Positions 1 to 7,568 of a DNA stretch of 10,912 bases are shown piece by piece. Both the position numbers and the translations under genes were made by a program. Positions within the stretch are counted from its first letter, which is position 1. The number at the start of each line of letters is the position of its first letter. This DNA comes from Coprothermobacterota bacterium (GTDB taxonomy: Bacteria > Caldisericota > JANLFM01): contig JAPLHX010000187.1 in the NCBI GenBank assembly GCA_026389415.1, forward strand, positions 1 to 10,912. Direction: 5' to 3'. The notes below the pieces were generated by a model, which saw only the letters and a list, made by a program, of their open reading frames with translations, made no database searches and was not told where the DNA came from.

Positions 1-1
1 G

Positions 2-982
2 GAAGAATCGCCAAGTCAGTTAAAAATGCGCGCAGACCGCTTGAATTCCCATTCGCCTAATCTGATGGTTAGTTTTGAAGGAAATGTTGACCGGATCTTG
101 AATTGGATTGAGGCGGATTCACCTGCGCTGCTGATCGTGGATTCAATCCAGACAGCTTTTCTATCCGATCTCCCAGCTGCCGCCGGCAGTATCGTGCAGG
201 TGCGGGAATGCGCCTCCCGCCTGTTTGCTTGCATCAAAGAAAAAAATATCCCCTTGGTTCTCACTGGCCAAGTCACCAAAGAAGGTAGCAGTGCCGGACC
301 AAAACTACTGGAACACCTGGTGGATGTTGTGCTCTATTTTGAAGGGGAACGAGCCACCTCCACAAGACTGCTTCGTGCGCAAAAGAACCGATTTGGCGAT
401 ACTACTGAAATCGGCCTGTTTAGGATGACCGCTACCGGACTAGTGGAAGTGAAAGAAGCTGAGCACCTGTTCCTTGAGCCGTCCCAGGGTGCGGGAATTC
501 TAACCTGTGCCCTTGAAGGAGCGCGAGTGATACCGGTGGAAGTTCAAGCGTTGGTTGCTCAAAGCTACCTATCCATACCCCGTCGGGTGACCAATGGCTA
601 TGACTACAACCGGTTCTTGATGATATTGGCCGTTTACACGAAAACGATCTCTTCTCTGGCACAGGAAGACGTTTATTTAAATGTGCTCGGAGGATTCCGC
701 CTTGACGATCCTGCGTCGGACCTAGCAGTAGCACTGGCCGTGGGCAAAAATCAGAGAGAGTTGAGTATTCCCCCTGTAGTTGCTTTGGGTGAATTGGGAT
801 TAGGTGGAGAGCTGCGACCGGTTCCCGCCCTGGAAAAGCGAATGCAGACCGCGATTCGATTAGGATTCCGGAATTTCATTATACCCGTGGCGAAAGCAGT
901 AGAAGGAGAGGGGGTGAATGTCAAGCCGGCACGAACGTTGAAAGATGCCTGGCAAGCTTTGAAAGACTTACTGAAAGGATAA
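2..982 (+). CDS. radA: DNA repair protein RadA (Sms), 3' part only
   Basis: RadA is a RecA-like ATPase with a C-terminal Lon-protease-like domain; it acts in recombinational repair, promoting branch migration of recombination intermediates. The frame is open from base 2, reading EESPSQLKMRADRL, which matches the RadA segment after 'GEES'. The gene therefore starts upstream of the window, and the zinc finger and Walker A motif are not visible. About 326 residues are present. Seen here are a Walker B strand (LLIVDSIQT), the RadA hallmark KNRFG in RAQKNRFGDTTEIG, and the Lon-like domain (IPRRVTNGYDYNR, GGFRLDDPASDLAVALAV, GELGLGGELRPVPALEKR). No Lon catalytic serine context is evident, as expected for RadA. 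It ends 4 bases before the next gene, so the two are likely co-transcribed. Identity is secure. Confidence 0.96.
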   Translation, partial: EESPSQLKMRADRLNSHSPNLMVSFEGNVDRILNWIEADSPALLIVDSIQTAFLSDLPAAAGSIVQVRECASRLFACIKEKNIPLVLTGQVTKEGSSAGPKLLEHLVDVVLYFEGERATSTRLLRAQKNRFGDTTEIGLFRMTATGLVEVKEAEHLFLEPSQGAGILTCALEGARVIPVEVQALVAQSYLSIPRRVTNGYDYNRFLMILAVYTKTISSLAQEDVYLNVLGGFRLDDPASDLAVALAVGKNQRELSIPPVVALGELGLGGELRPVPALEKRMQTAIRLGFRNFIIPVAKAVEGEGVNVKPARTLKDAWQALKDLLKG

Positions 983-986
983 CCCC

Positions 987-2060
987 GTGAAACGATTCAT
1001 TCGAGTTTTTTTATTTATTATTCTGGCACTGGTCGGGGTGTTTTCCGGATGGCAATTAGGGCAGTTTCTATCTACAAATTTCTCGATACCGCTCAATCCC
1101 AATCTGGTGAACGGACTGACTGCAGGTGTTTGTGGTGCAATCGGAATCGCTCTGGCTCCCATCCTGGCGCAAACCATGTTCTTGTTAGGATCATGGTTGG
1201 TTCGAGCTGTTCACCAAATGAGCCTCGGAGATGTAATCCTCGGGTTCACCGGACTCATCCTCGGATTGCTCGTAGCCTACCTGATTAATCTTGCAGCGGA
1301 TATCGAACGCATCCCCATTGTAGGGGTATATCTACCAGCGGTACTGGCAGTCCTATCTGCATATATCGGACTGACATTGTTCCTCTCAAGGCGGGAAGAG
1401 TTTTCCAACATCTTGGCTGGTGGAGGAATCTTCTCCCGCAGCCGTGAGCGGAGCAAACGGACGGACCATCGTTTTTTATTGGATACAAATGTGATCATCG
1501 ACGGGAGAATCGCGGATGTTTTGAAATCAGGCATCCTCGATGGCACGGTGATCATTCCTAGCTTTGTTCTTGCTGAGCTCCAGTATGTGGCCGATTCCAC
1601 TGATGCGATCCGGCGAGCTCGAGGCAGACGCGGGCTTGAAGTCCTGAACCGCATCCAAAAAGAATCGCCGGTGAAGATCAACATCCTGGAAGCAAAGAGC
1701 AGTGGTGATCCGGTCGATCAACGCTTGTTAAAGCTGGGAAAATCCCTTGGCGCTAGTCTGATCACGAATGATTTCAACCTGGCACAAATTGCCAGGCTAC
1801 AGGGTTTGCCGATCATCAATCTAAACGATTTGGCCAATGCCCTAAAACCTGTGGTTCTGCCCGGCGAAGAAATCACGATTACAGTGATCAAGGAAGGCAA
1901 GGAATCGGACCAGGGCGTGGGATACCTGGATGACGGCACAATGGTTGTAATTGAGAACGGTAAACAGCTGATTGGGGAAACCGTGAGCGCAATGGTGACC
2001 AGTATCTTGCAAACCTCTGCCGGTAGAATGATCTTTGGTCGAAAGAATGAACATTCCTAG
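987..2060 (+). CDS. yacL: YacL-type membrane protein with PIN and TRAM domains
   Basis: This is a 357-residue integral membrane protein of the YacL family. Four hydrophobic segments lie at about residues 5-25, 41-72, 83-104 and 112-134. They are followed by a cytoplasmic PIN domain (about 161-287) and a TRAM domain (about 288-350). PIN acidic residues are visible: D166 in LLDTN, E197 in VLAEL, D244 in GDPVDQ and D262 in LITNDFN. PIN domains are usually metal-dependent RNases and TRAM is an RNA-binding fold, so a membrane-tethered RNase role is inferred; the family's substrate is not known to me. The GTG start at 987 is preferred because AAAGGA (974-979) sits 7 bases upstream and the first hydrophobic helix follows directly. 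Location between radA and ispD matches the Firmicutes yacL position, though the c-di-AMP cyclase gene disA that often sits before it is absent. Confidence 0.9.
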   Translation: MKRFIRVFLFIILALVGVFSGWQLGQFLSTNFSIPLNPNLVNGLTAGVCGAIGIALAPILAQTMFLLGSWLVRAVHQMSLGDVILGFTGLILGLLVAYLINLAADIERIPIVGVYLPAVLAVLSAYIGLTLFLSRREEFSNILAGGGIFSRSRERSKRTDHRFLLDTNVIIDGRIADVLKSGILDGTVIIPSFVLAELQYVADSTDAIRRARGRRGLEVLNRIQKESPVKINILEAKSSGDPVDQRLLKLGKSLGASLITNDFNLAQIARLQGLPIINLNDLANALKPVVLPGEEITITVIKEGKESDQGVGYLDDGTMVVIENGKQLIGETVSAMVTSILQTSAGRMIFGRKNEHS

Positions 2061-2087
2061 CAGGATGACCCGCCCCAAGGGGATGCT

Positions 2088-2762
2088 ATGAAGACCGCTG
2101 CCATCCTCGTGGGTGCGGGTGTCTCCCAAAGATTTGGAGAAGACAAGATCTTCCGTTCCTTGGGAGGTGCCCCTCTGTTGCGATGGACGATGGAGCCCTT
2201 TCTGCTTTCAAAGAGCATTTCAACCATCATTTTGGTTTTGCATGCCGACCGTCTGCTTCTAGCAGAGCCCTTCCGAAACATGCCAAAGGTGCAAGCTATC
2301 GTTGCCGGCGGGACCAAACGTCAAGATTCCGTACGAGCCGGCCTTTCGGCTTTAGACGACGAAGTCCACGTCTTGGTCCACGATGTTGCGCGCCCTTGCC
2401 TGACGATGGACTTGGTGGAGCGATTGGTAGACTGCCTGATACATTTTCCGGCTGTAATCCCGGTGTGGCCCGTGAAGGAAACTGTCAAAAGCATAGAGGG
2501 GAATGGACGAGTACAAAAGACGCTCCCGCGTAATAATCTTTATTGGGCTCAAACGCCACAAGCTTTTCAACGAGTTCTTCTGGAGGAAGCTCACAAGAAC
2601 GCGGTGGGCGGGAAAGAGAATGCTCTCGATGACGCCAGTCTGGTCGAGAAACTGGGGGTGGAAGTGCATGCCATTCCCGGGGATGAAGCCAATATTAAAG
2701 TGACCACTCCTCTGGATTGGATCTTGGCGACCAAGATTCTGGAAGGAAAGGAGCTTTCATGA
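2088..2762 (+). CDS. ispD: 2-C-methyl-D-erythritol 4-phosphate cytidylyltransferase
   Basis: IspD transfers CMP from CTP to MEP, giving CDP-methylerythritol: the third step of the non-mevalonate isoprenoid pathway, in the cytoplasm. The 224 residues match the usual family length. Motifs seen are an N-terminal nucleotide-binding loop (AAILVGAGVSQRFGEDK, residues 4-20, with R15 and K20 in the positions of the catalytic Arg/Lys), AGGTKRQDSVRAGL (73-86), VHDVARP (97-103), PVKETVK (128-134), QTPQAFQ (155-161), DDASLVEKLG (181-190) and NIKVTTPLDW (202-211). The loop is slightly divergent, with VGAGVS where AAGxGxR-like sequence is usual. The ATG at 2088 follows AAGGGGA at 2077-2083. It starts 27 bases after the PIN-TRAM gene and its TGA overlaps the ispF start (ATGA), implying translational coupling of two consecutive pathway genes. 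Confidence 0.95.
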   Translation: MKTAAILVGAGVSQRFGEDKIFRSLGGAPLLRWTMEPFLLSKSISTIILVLHADRLLLAEPFRNMPKVQAIVAGGTKRQDSVRAGLSALDDEVHVLVHDVARPCLTMDLVERLVDCLIHFPAVIPVWPVKETVKSIEGNGRVQKTLPRNNLYWAQTPQAFQRVLLEEAHKNAVGGKENALDDASLVEKLGVEVHAIPGDEANIKVTTPLDWILATKILEGKELS

Positions 2763-3223
2763 GGATTGGGCTGGGAATTGATGTTCATCCCTATGCCACG
2801 GAAAGACCCCTCATTCTTTGCGGCATTACTCTGTCAAACCATGGCGGTCTCGGTGGTCACTCCGATGGTGATGTTTGCTTGCACGCTTTAATGGATGCCA
2901 TATTGGGAGCAGTGGGAGAGGAGGATATTGGTGTCCTATTTCCAGCAACCGAAGAGCGGAAAGGATCATCCAGCCTTGTCATGCTGGAGCAAGTTGCCGA
3001 GATGGTCGCCAAAACTGGATTGACGCTGCTTACTGCGGACATTGCGCTTGTCATGGAAACACCAAAAATCGCTCCGTATCGCGTACAGATGCGAACCAAG
3101 CTGCAATCCTATTTCCCTTTGGCAGCTCTGCACATCAAAGCCACCACATGCGAAGGATTGGGCTTCATCGGACGCGGGGAAGGGGTTGCAGCATTGGCAG
3201 TAGCGTTGGTGGGTCCACCATGA
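2759..3223 (+). CDS. ispF: 2-C-methyl-D-erythritol 2,4-cyclodiphosphate synthase
   Basis: IspF converts CDP-methylerythritol 2-phosphate to the cyclic diphosphate MEcPP in the MEP pathway, normally as a homotrimer with a Zn site. With the ATG at 2759 the protein is 154 residues, normal for the family; a longer in-frame extension to 2717 lies inside ispD and only adds residues with no family similarity. Zn ligands are in canonical places: D8 and H10 in RIGLGIDVHPY and H42 in LHALMDAILGA. Other family motifs are GGHSDGDV (32-39), DIGVLFPAT, ETPKIAPYRVQM and the C-terminal IKATTCEGLGFIGRGEGVAA. Start and stop each share a 4-base ATGA overlap with the neighbours (2759-2762 with ispD, 3220-3223 with the methyltransferase). 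No ispE, the intervening enzyme, is present in this window. Confidence 0.96.
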   Translation: MRIGLGIDVHPYATERPLILCGITLSNHGGLGGHSDGDVCLHALMDAILGAVGEEDIGVLFPATEERKGSSSLVMLEQVAEMVAKTGLTLLTADIALVMETPKIAPYRVQMRTKLQSYFPLAALHIKATTCEGLGFIGRGEGVAALAVALVGPP

Positions 3224-3960
3224 GTTTCGTGATCGGAACGAATTCTGTCCTGGAAGCCCTGCGAGCACATGTTCGGGTGCGCCGCATCGTTTTGATGGAC
3301 GGCGGGCATCCTGTAGAGGAAATCCTTGCGGAATCAAATATCCAACAAATCCCGATCGAACGAATATCGGCCGGCGAATTTCGGCGTCGCCATGGTACGA
3401 AAGCGCAAGGGGTTGCCGCCTTATTAGATGCAAAACCAACACTGGACCCAGGGACCCTATTGGCTACGCTGGAGCCTCTCCCGGCAAATATAGTGCTGCT
3501 CCTTGATCAAATCCAGGATCCTCAAAATTTGGGTGCGCTGTTTCGAACAGCAGAAGCAGCCGGTATCTGGGGTGTAATTCTTTCACGGCACAAAACTGCA
3601 CCATTGTCCGCAGCCGTTTTTAAAACATCAGCCGGCGCTCTTTCTCACCTGCGAGTTTGCATCGCACCGAGCTTGGGTTATGTGATCAATCAATTGAAGA
3701 AAATGGGTTTTTGGATCGTGGGAACTGACGCGCAAGGGGGGCAGGATCTGTACGCCGGCAACCTGACTTTCCCCCTGGCTTTGATTGTGGGAAGTGAAGG
3801 CTGGGGCGTGCGCCCTCTTCTGTTGGACCAATGCGACTTCCTTATCAAAATTCCGATGATGGGGAAAGTGTCTTCCCTGAATGTATCTGTCGCCACTGGT
3901 ATCGCACTTTTTGAGATCCGCCGCCAGCAAAAACAAGCGGGTTTGTTAAATGTTGCATGA
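3220..3960 (+). CDS. rlmB: RlmB/TrmH-type 23S rRNA 2'-O-ribose methyltransferase (SPOUT)
   Basis: This is a SpoU/TrmH-family methyltransferase, which uses S-adenosylmethionine to 2'-O-methylate a guanosine; the closest named member is RlmB, acting on G2251 of 23S rRNA. The 246 residues comprise an N-terminal substrate-binding domain (FVIGTNSVLEAL, 3-14; KAQGVAALLDA, 61-71) and the knotted SPOUT catalytic domain. The three SPOUT motifs are clear: LLLDQIQDPQNLGALFRTAEAAG (93-115, N103 and R109), LIVGSEGWGV (188-197) and IPMMGKVSSLNVSVATGIALFE (211-232). Start 3220 is chosen over a much longer in-frame extension because it overlaps the ispF stop as ATGA and gives the normal length and N-terminus. 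RlmB versus a close TrmH-family paralogue with another rRNA target cannot be settled from sequence alone. Confidence 0.88.
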   Translation: MSFVIGTNSVLEALRAHVRVRRIVLMDGGHPVEEILAESNIQQIPIERISAGEFRRRHGTKAQGVAALLDAKPTLDPGTLLATLEPLPANIVLLLDQIQDPQNLGALFRTAEAAGIWGVILSRHKTAPLSAAVFKTSAGALSHLRVCIAPSLGYVINQLKKMGFWIVGTDAQGGQDLYAGNLTFPLALIVGSEGWGVRPLLLDQCDFLIKIPMMGKVSSLNVSVATGIALFEIRRQQKQAGLLNVA

Positions 3961-4023
3961 TTTCTACGAGACAAGGGAGTAGAATCGCAAAGATTAATAT
4001 TCTAACCGTTTAAAGGGGAAAAG

Positions 4024-7000
4024 ATGAGTAAAGAGATTGTAATGATCGATGGCAATGAGGCAGCAGCTTACAGTGCTTACCATACCAGCGAAGTGATTGC
4101 GATTTACCCGATTACTCCCTCCTCCTTAATGGGCGAGTATGCGGACCAGTGGGCGGCAGAAGGACGGCAGAATATCTGGGGTAGCGTGCCGACCGTCGTG
4201 GAAATGCAAAGCGAAGGTGGTGCGGCCGGTGCCCTGCATGGCTCCATTCAAGCCGGCGCCTTGAGTTGTACGTTCACTGCCTCTCAGGGATTGCTTTTGA
4301 TGATTCCGAACATGTACAAGATTGCCGGGGAGTTAACCCCCACTGTGATCCATGTAGCGGCTCGTGCCGTGGCTACCCACGCCCTTTCCATTTTCGGTGA
4401 CCATTCCGATGTGATGGGCACACGCGAAACAGGTTTTGCCCTTCTCGCATCCAACTCACCCCAGGAAGCAATGGACATGGCGTTGATCGCACAAGAAGCC
4501 AGTTTGGAATCCCGCGTACCCTTCCTCCATTTTTTCGATGGATTTCGCACATCCCACGAATTAGCCCGGGCTGAAGAGATTTCCTTAATACAGATGCAGG
4601 CGATGATCGACCAAGCGCGGGTGAAAGAATTTCGGCTGCGCGCTCTTTCCCCAGAAACTCCCAGAATCCGCGGCACTGCGCAAAACCCGGATGTTTTTTT
4701 CCAGGCGAGAGAAGCATGCAATCCCTTTTATGCGGCATGCCCGGCCATAACCGCTTCAGTAATGGAGAAATTATTCCGGATAACAGGTCGCCAGTATCAT
4801 TTATTTGACTATGTGGGTACCATCGATGCCGAGCGGGTGATTGTGATGATGGGTTCCGGTGCAGAAACGGCGGAAGAAACCGTTAAGTACCTGACGGATC
4901 GGGGAGAGAAAGTTGGGTTGCTCAAAGTGAGGCTATTCCGACCTTTCTCTGTCCCAGATTTTATTCAAGCGCTACCAGCTTCCATCCAAAAAATCGCTGT
5001 CCTGGATCGCACCAAAGAACCTGGAGCCATCGGTGAACCCTTATATCTGGATGTAGTTACGGCTATTCATGAGGCCAAAGAGAGCGGGAAGGCATCTTTT
5101 GGGCCATTAAGAATCGTAGGCGGAAGGTACGGCCTGTCGTCAAAGGAGTTCACACCAGCAATGGTCAAGGCGATCTATGACGAATTGGCCAAACCGGAAC
5201 CTCAGAACCATTTTACAATTGGCATTCAAGAGGACGTGACGAACTCCAGCCTGAGCTTCGATCCTTCCTTTTCAACAGAAGATCCCCGCACATTGCGTTG
5301 CCTCTTCTACGGTCTGGGGTCGGATGGCACCGTCAGTGCCAATCACAACTCGATTCGGATCATCGGCTTGGAAACCGACAATTTTGCCCGGGGGTACTTT
5401 GTTTATGATTCCAAGAAAGCCGGTGCTGTCACGGTTTCCCACCTCCGCTTCGGACCGGAACCAATCCTTTCCACCTATTTGATCAACCGTGCCAATTTCA
5501 TTGCCTGTCACCAGTTTTATTTTCTGGAACAACAGGACATGTTGAAAGCAGCGGAAGTGGGGGCCACATTCCTGTTGAATAGTCCATATCCGGCGAGCGA
5601 GGTCTGGAGCCATCTTCCCCGGCGCGTGCAGCAGCAGATGATTGAAAAGAAAATCAAGTTCTTTGTGATCGATGGTTATCAGGTGGCTAAGGACACCGGC
5701 ATGGGAAACCGGATCAATACCATCATGCAGACCTGCTTTTTTGCCATTTCTGGTATTCTGCCGAAGGGTAAAGCGATCGAGAAGATCAAGGAATCCATTC
5801 AAAAGACATACGGCCGGCGCGGCGAAACTATAGTGGCCAAGAACTTTTTGGCAGTGGACCATACTCTTTCTCACTTGCAGGAAGTACAGGTTCCTGAAAC
5901 TGTAAGCTCCACGTTTGACATGCGAAGGCCAGTACCGGTGGAAGCGCCGGAATTCGTGCAAAACGTTACTGCAAAGATTATTGCTGGGTTGGGTAATGAC
6001 ATTCCAACCAGCCTGTTGCCAAATGATGGGACATTTCCTTCTGCCACTTCCCAGTGGGAACGCCGGAATATCGCTTTGGAAATTCCCGTATGGGATCCAT
6101 CGATTTGCATCCAGTGTGGTAAATGCTCCATCGTATGTCCACATGCAACCATCCGCGGAAAAGTCTACGATCCGAAGTTGTTGGAGAAAGCGCCGCCTAC
6201 ATTTAAGTCCACCAAGGCTTTGTGGAAGGAATTTCCCGATACGGTTTTCAGCCTGCAGGTGGCGCCGGAAGATTGCACGGGTTGCGGATTGTGCGTATCA
6301 AACTGCCCCGCCAAGAATAAGCAGGAAAGCGGAAAGAAAGCAATCAATATGGCCTCACAGCTGCCTTTGCGCGATCAGGAAAAAAGCAACTGGGCGTTTT
6401 TTCTGAGCCTAAATGAAGTTGACCGCAGCAAGCTGAAACTCAATCTGGTCAAGGATGTGATGTTGCTCAGGCCACTCTTTGAATTCTCCGGAGCCTGTTC
6501 CGGTTGCGGAGAAACGCCGTATGTGATCCTTTTAAGCCGGCTTTTTGGCGACCGGGCAATGATTGGCAATGCCACCGGCTGTTCATCGATTTACGGCGGT
6601 AATTTGCCAACCACACCCTGGTCACAGAATCGGGAAGGAAGAGGACCGGCCTGGTCTAATTCTTTGTTTGAAGACAATGCCGAATTTGGGTTTGGTATGA
6701 GACTGGCATTGGATCAGCAAAATGCATTTGCTAAAGACCTGGTGAGAAAACTCTCAACGGAGATTGGAAAGGAACTCAGCGAAAACCTACTGACTGCCGA
6801 GCAATCTAGCGAAGCGGGTATTCAACAACAACGGGAACGAGTGGCTGCTTTGAAGCAAAGGATTGTGGGCATAGATCGCCCCGAAGTGGAACAGCTGATG
6901 CCTATTGCAAATACTCTAGTCAAGAAAAGCGTATGGATTGTCGGCGGTGACGGATGGGCGTACGATATCGGCTATGGCGGATTGGATCATGTCATTGCAT

Positions 7001-7386
7001 CCAATCGCAATGTAAATGTGTTGGTTTTAGATACAGAAGTTTACTCCAACACCGGGGGACAGATGTCTAAAGCCACCCCTCGCGGAGCGATTGCCAGGTT
7101 TGCAGCCAACGGAAAGGATACCCGCAAGAAAGACCTGGCAATGATGATGATGGCTTACGGGACCGCCTATGTCGCTCGCGTATCGATGGGGGCCGATGAT
7201 GGTCAGACGATCCGTGCTTTTCTGGAGGCTGAAGCCTACGAAGGACCCTCCATCATCATTGCGTATTGCCATTGCATTAGTCAGGGCTTGGATCTAGTAC
7301 ACGGTCTCGACCAGCAGAAAAAGGCAGTGCAGTCAGGATATAAACCGGTCCAAAGAAGGATTGAACCCGTTGCTCATCGACTCTAA
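4024..7386 (+). CDS. nifJ: Pyruvate:ferredoxin (flavodoxin) oxidoreductase, C-terminus cut by frameshift
   Basis: NifJ/PFOR oxidatively decarboxylates pyruvate with CoA to acetyl-CoA and CO2, passing electrons to ferredoxin: a key cytoplasmic enzyme of anaerobic metabolism. Single-chain architecture is complete up to the C-terminus. Domain I has P29/T31 (YPITPSS), E64 and R114, at the same positions as I recall for the Desulfovibrio africanus enzyme. A two-cluster ferredoxin domain has CIQCGKCSIVCP (C695, C698, C701, C705) and CTGCGLCVSNCP (C751, C754, C757, C761). The proximal cluster uses C825 and C828 (CSGCGE), C853 and C1084. TPP-binding motifs are GDGWA (975-979) and DTEVYSNTGGQ (1003-1013). 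A strong RBS (AAAGGGG, 4012-4018) precedes the ATG. The frame ends after 1120 residues with the un-family-like tail RIEPVAHRL, while the true C-terminus continues in the +1 frame. All cofactor ligands are kept, so the truncated protein could still fold; this is unproven. Confidence 0.95.
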   Translation: MSKEIVMIDGNEAAAYSAYHTSEVIAIYPITPSSLMGEYADQWAAEGRQNIWGSVPTVVEMQSEGGAAGALHGSIQAGALSCTFTASQGLLLMIPNMYKIAGELTPTVIHVAARAVATHALSIFGDHSDVMGTRETGFALLASNSPQEAMDMALIAQEASLESRVPFLHFFDGFRTSHELARAEEISLIQMQAMIDQARVKEFRLRALSPETPRIRGTAQNPDVFFQAREACNPFYAACPAITASVMEKLFRITGRQYHLFDYVGTIDAERVIVMMGSGAETAEETVKYLTDRGEKVGLLKVRLFRPFSVPDFIQALPASIQKIAVLDRTKEPGAIGEPLYLDVVTAIHEAKESGKASFGPLRIVGGRYGLSSKEFTPAMVKAIYDELAKPEPQNHFTIGIQEDVTNSSLSFDPSFSTEDPRTLRCLFYGLGSDGTVSANHNSIRIIGLETDNFARGYFVYDSKKAGAVTVSHLRFGPEPILSTYLINRANFIACHQFYFLEQQDMLKAAEVGATFLLNSPYPASEVWSHLPRRVQQQMIEKKIKFFVIDGYQVAKDTGMGNRINTIMQTCFFAISGILPKGKAIEKIKESIQKTYGRRGETIVAKNFLAVDHTLSHLQEVQVPETVSSTFDMRRPVPVEAPEFVQNVTAKIIAGLGNDIPTSLLPNDGTFPSATSQWERRNIALEIPVWDPSICIQCGKCSIVCPHATIRGKVYDPKLLEKAPPTFKSTKALWKEFPDTVFSLQVAPEDCTGCGLCVSNCPAKNKQESGKKAINMASQLPLRDQEKSNWAFFLSLNEVDRSKLKLNLVKDVMLLRPLFEFSGACSGCGETPYVILLSRLFGDRAMIGNATGCSSIYGGNLPTTPWSQNREGRGPAWSNSLFEDNAEFGFGMRLALDQQNAFAKDLVRKLSTEIGKELSENLLTAEQSSEAGIQQQRERVAALKQRIVGIDRPEVEQLMPIANTLVKKSVWIVGGDGWAYDIGYGGLDHVIASNRNVNVLVLDTEVYSNTGGQMSKATPRGAIARFAANGKDTRKKDLAMMMMAYGTAYVARVSMGADDGQTIRAFLEAEAYEGPSIIIAYCHCISQGLDLVHGLDQQKKAVQSGYKPVQRRIEPVAHRL

Positions 7387-7558
7387 GCCACCCACTTTGT
7401 CCCTGGCAGACTATATCTACAACGAAACACGATACTCGATGCTTAAAGCAGGGAATCCGGAACGTGCAGCGGAACTGCTTCATCTGGCTGAGGGGGACGT
7501 GTCGTTCCGATGGCGCTTGTACCAACATCTGGCAGCGATGGATCCTAATAAGGAATAA
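7355..7558 (+). pseudogene. nifJ: Out-of-frame C-terminal segment of nifJ
   Basis: In the +1 frame relative to nifJ the sequence reads EGLNPLLIDSKPPTLSLADY, then IYNETRYSMLKAGNPERAAELL, and ends at TAA 7556-7558. This matches the conserved C-terminal (domain VII) segment of pyruvate:ferredoxin oxidoreductases, where homologues read roughly GYxxLYRYxPxLAxxGKNPFxLDSKxP followed by a helical region. It is therefore not an independent gene. The frame is open from 7298, so the crossover could lie between 7298 and 7383, but frame-specific similarity switches at about 7355 (GYKPVQR in the nifJ frame, EGLNP in the +1 frame). Joining the frames gives about 1177 residues, the normal PFOR length. An isolated start is unlikely: the only near start is a TTG at 7361 directly abutting a purine-rich stretch. 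Confidence 0.85.
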
Positions 7559-7568
7559 AAGGGGACGC

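Noticed and set aside
2875..3219. N-terminal extension of the rlmB frame through ispF
   Set aside because: The extension has no family similarity and overlaps a certain gene; the ATG at 3220 gives the normal N-terminus.
3961..4023. Promoter and inverted repeat (TAGAAT/ATTCTA, 3980-3985 with 3999-4004) before nifJ
   Set aside because: A TAATAT -10-like hexamer is present at 3995-4000 but no matching -35; the 6-bp arms with a 13-base loop are AT-rich and could occur by chance. A promoter is expected here but I cannot place it.
5272..6144. A 290-codon open frame on the minus strand
   Set aside because: It lies entirely inside nifJ, has no RBS-supported start or recognisable domain, and mirrors the codon pattern of the real gene.
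7464..7568. N-terminal extension of the DHODH-like frame
   Set aside because: It overlaps the out-of-frame nifJ tail and reads as a shadow; the RBS-supported ATG at 7569 fits the family start.
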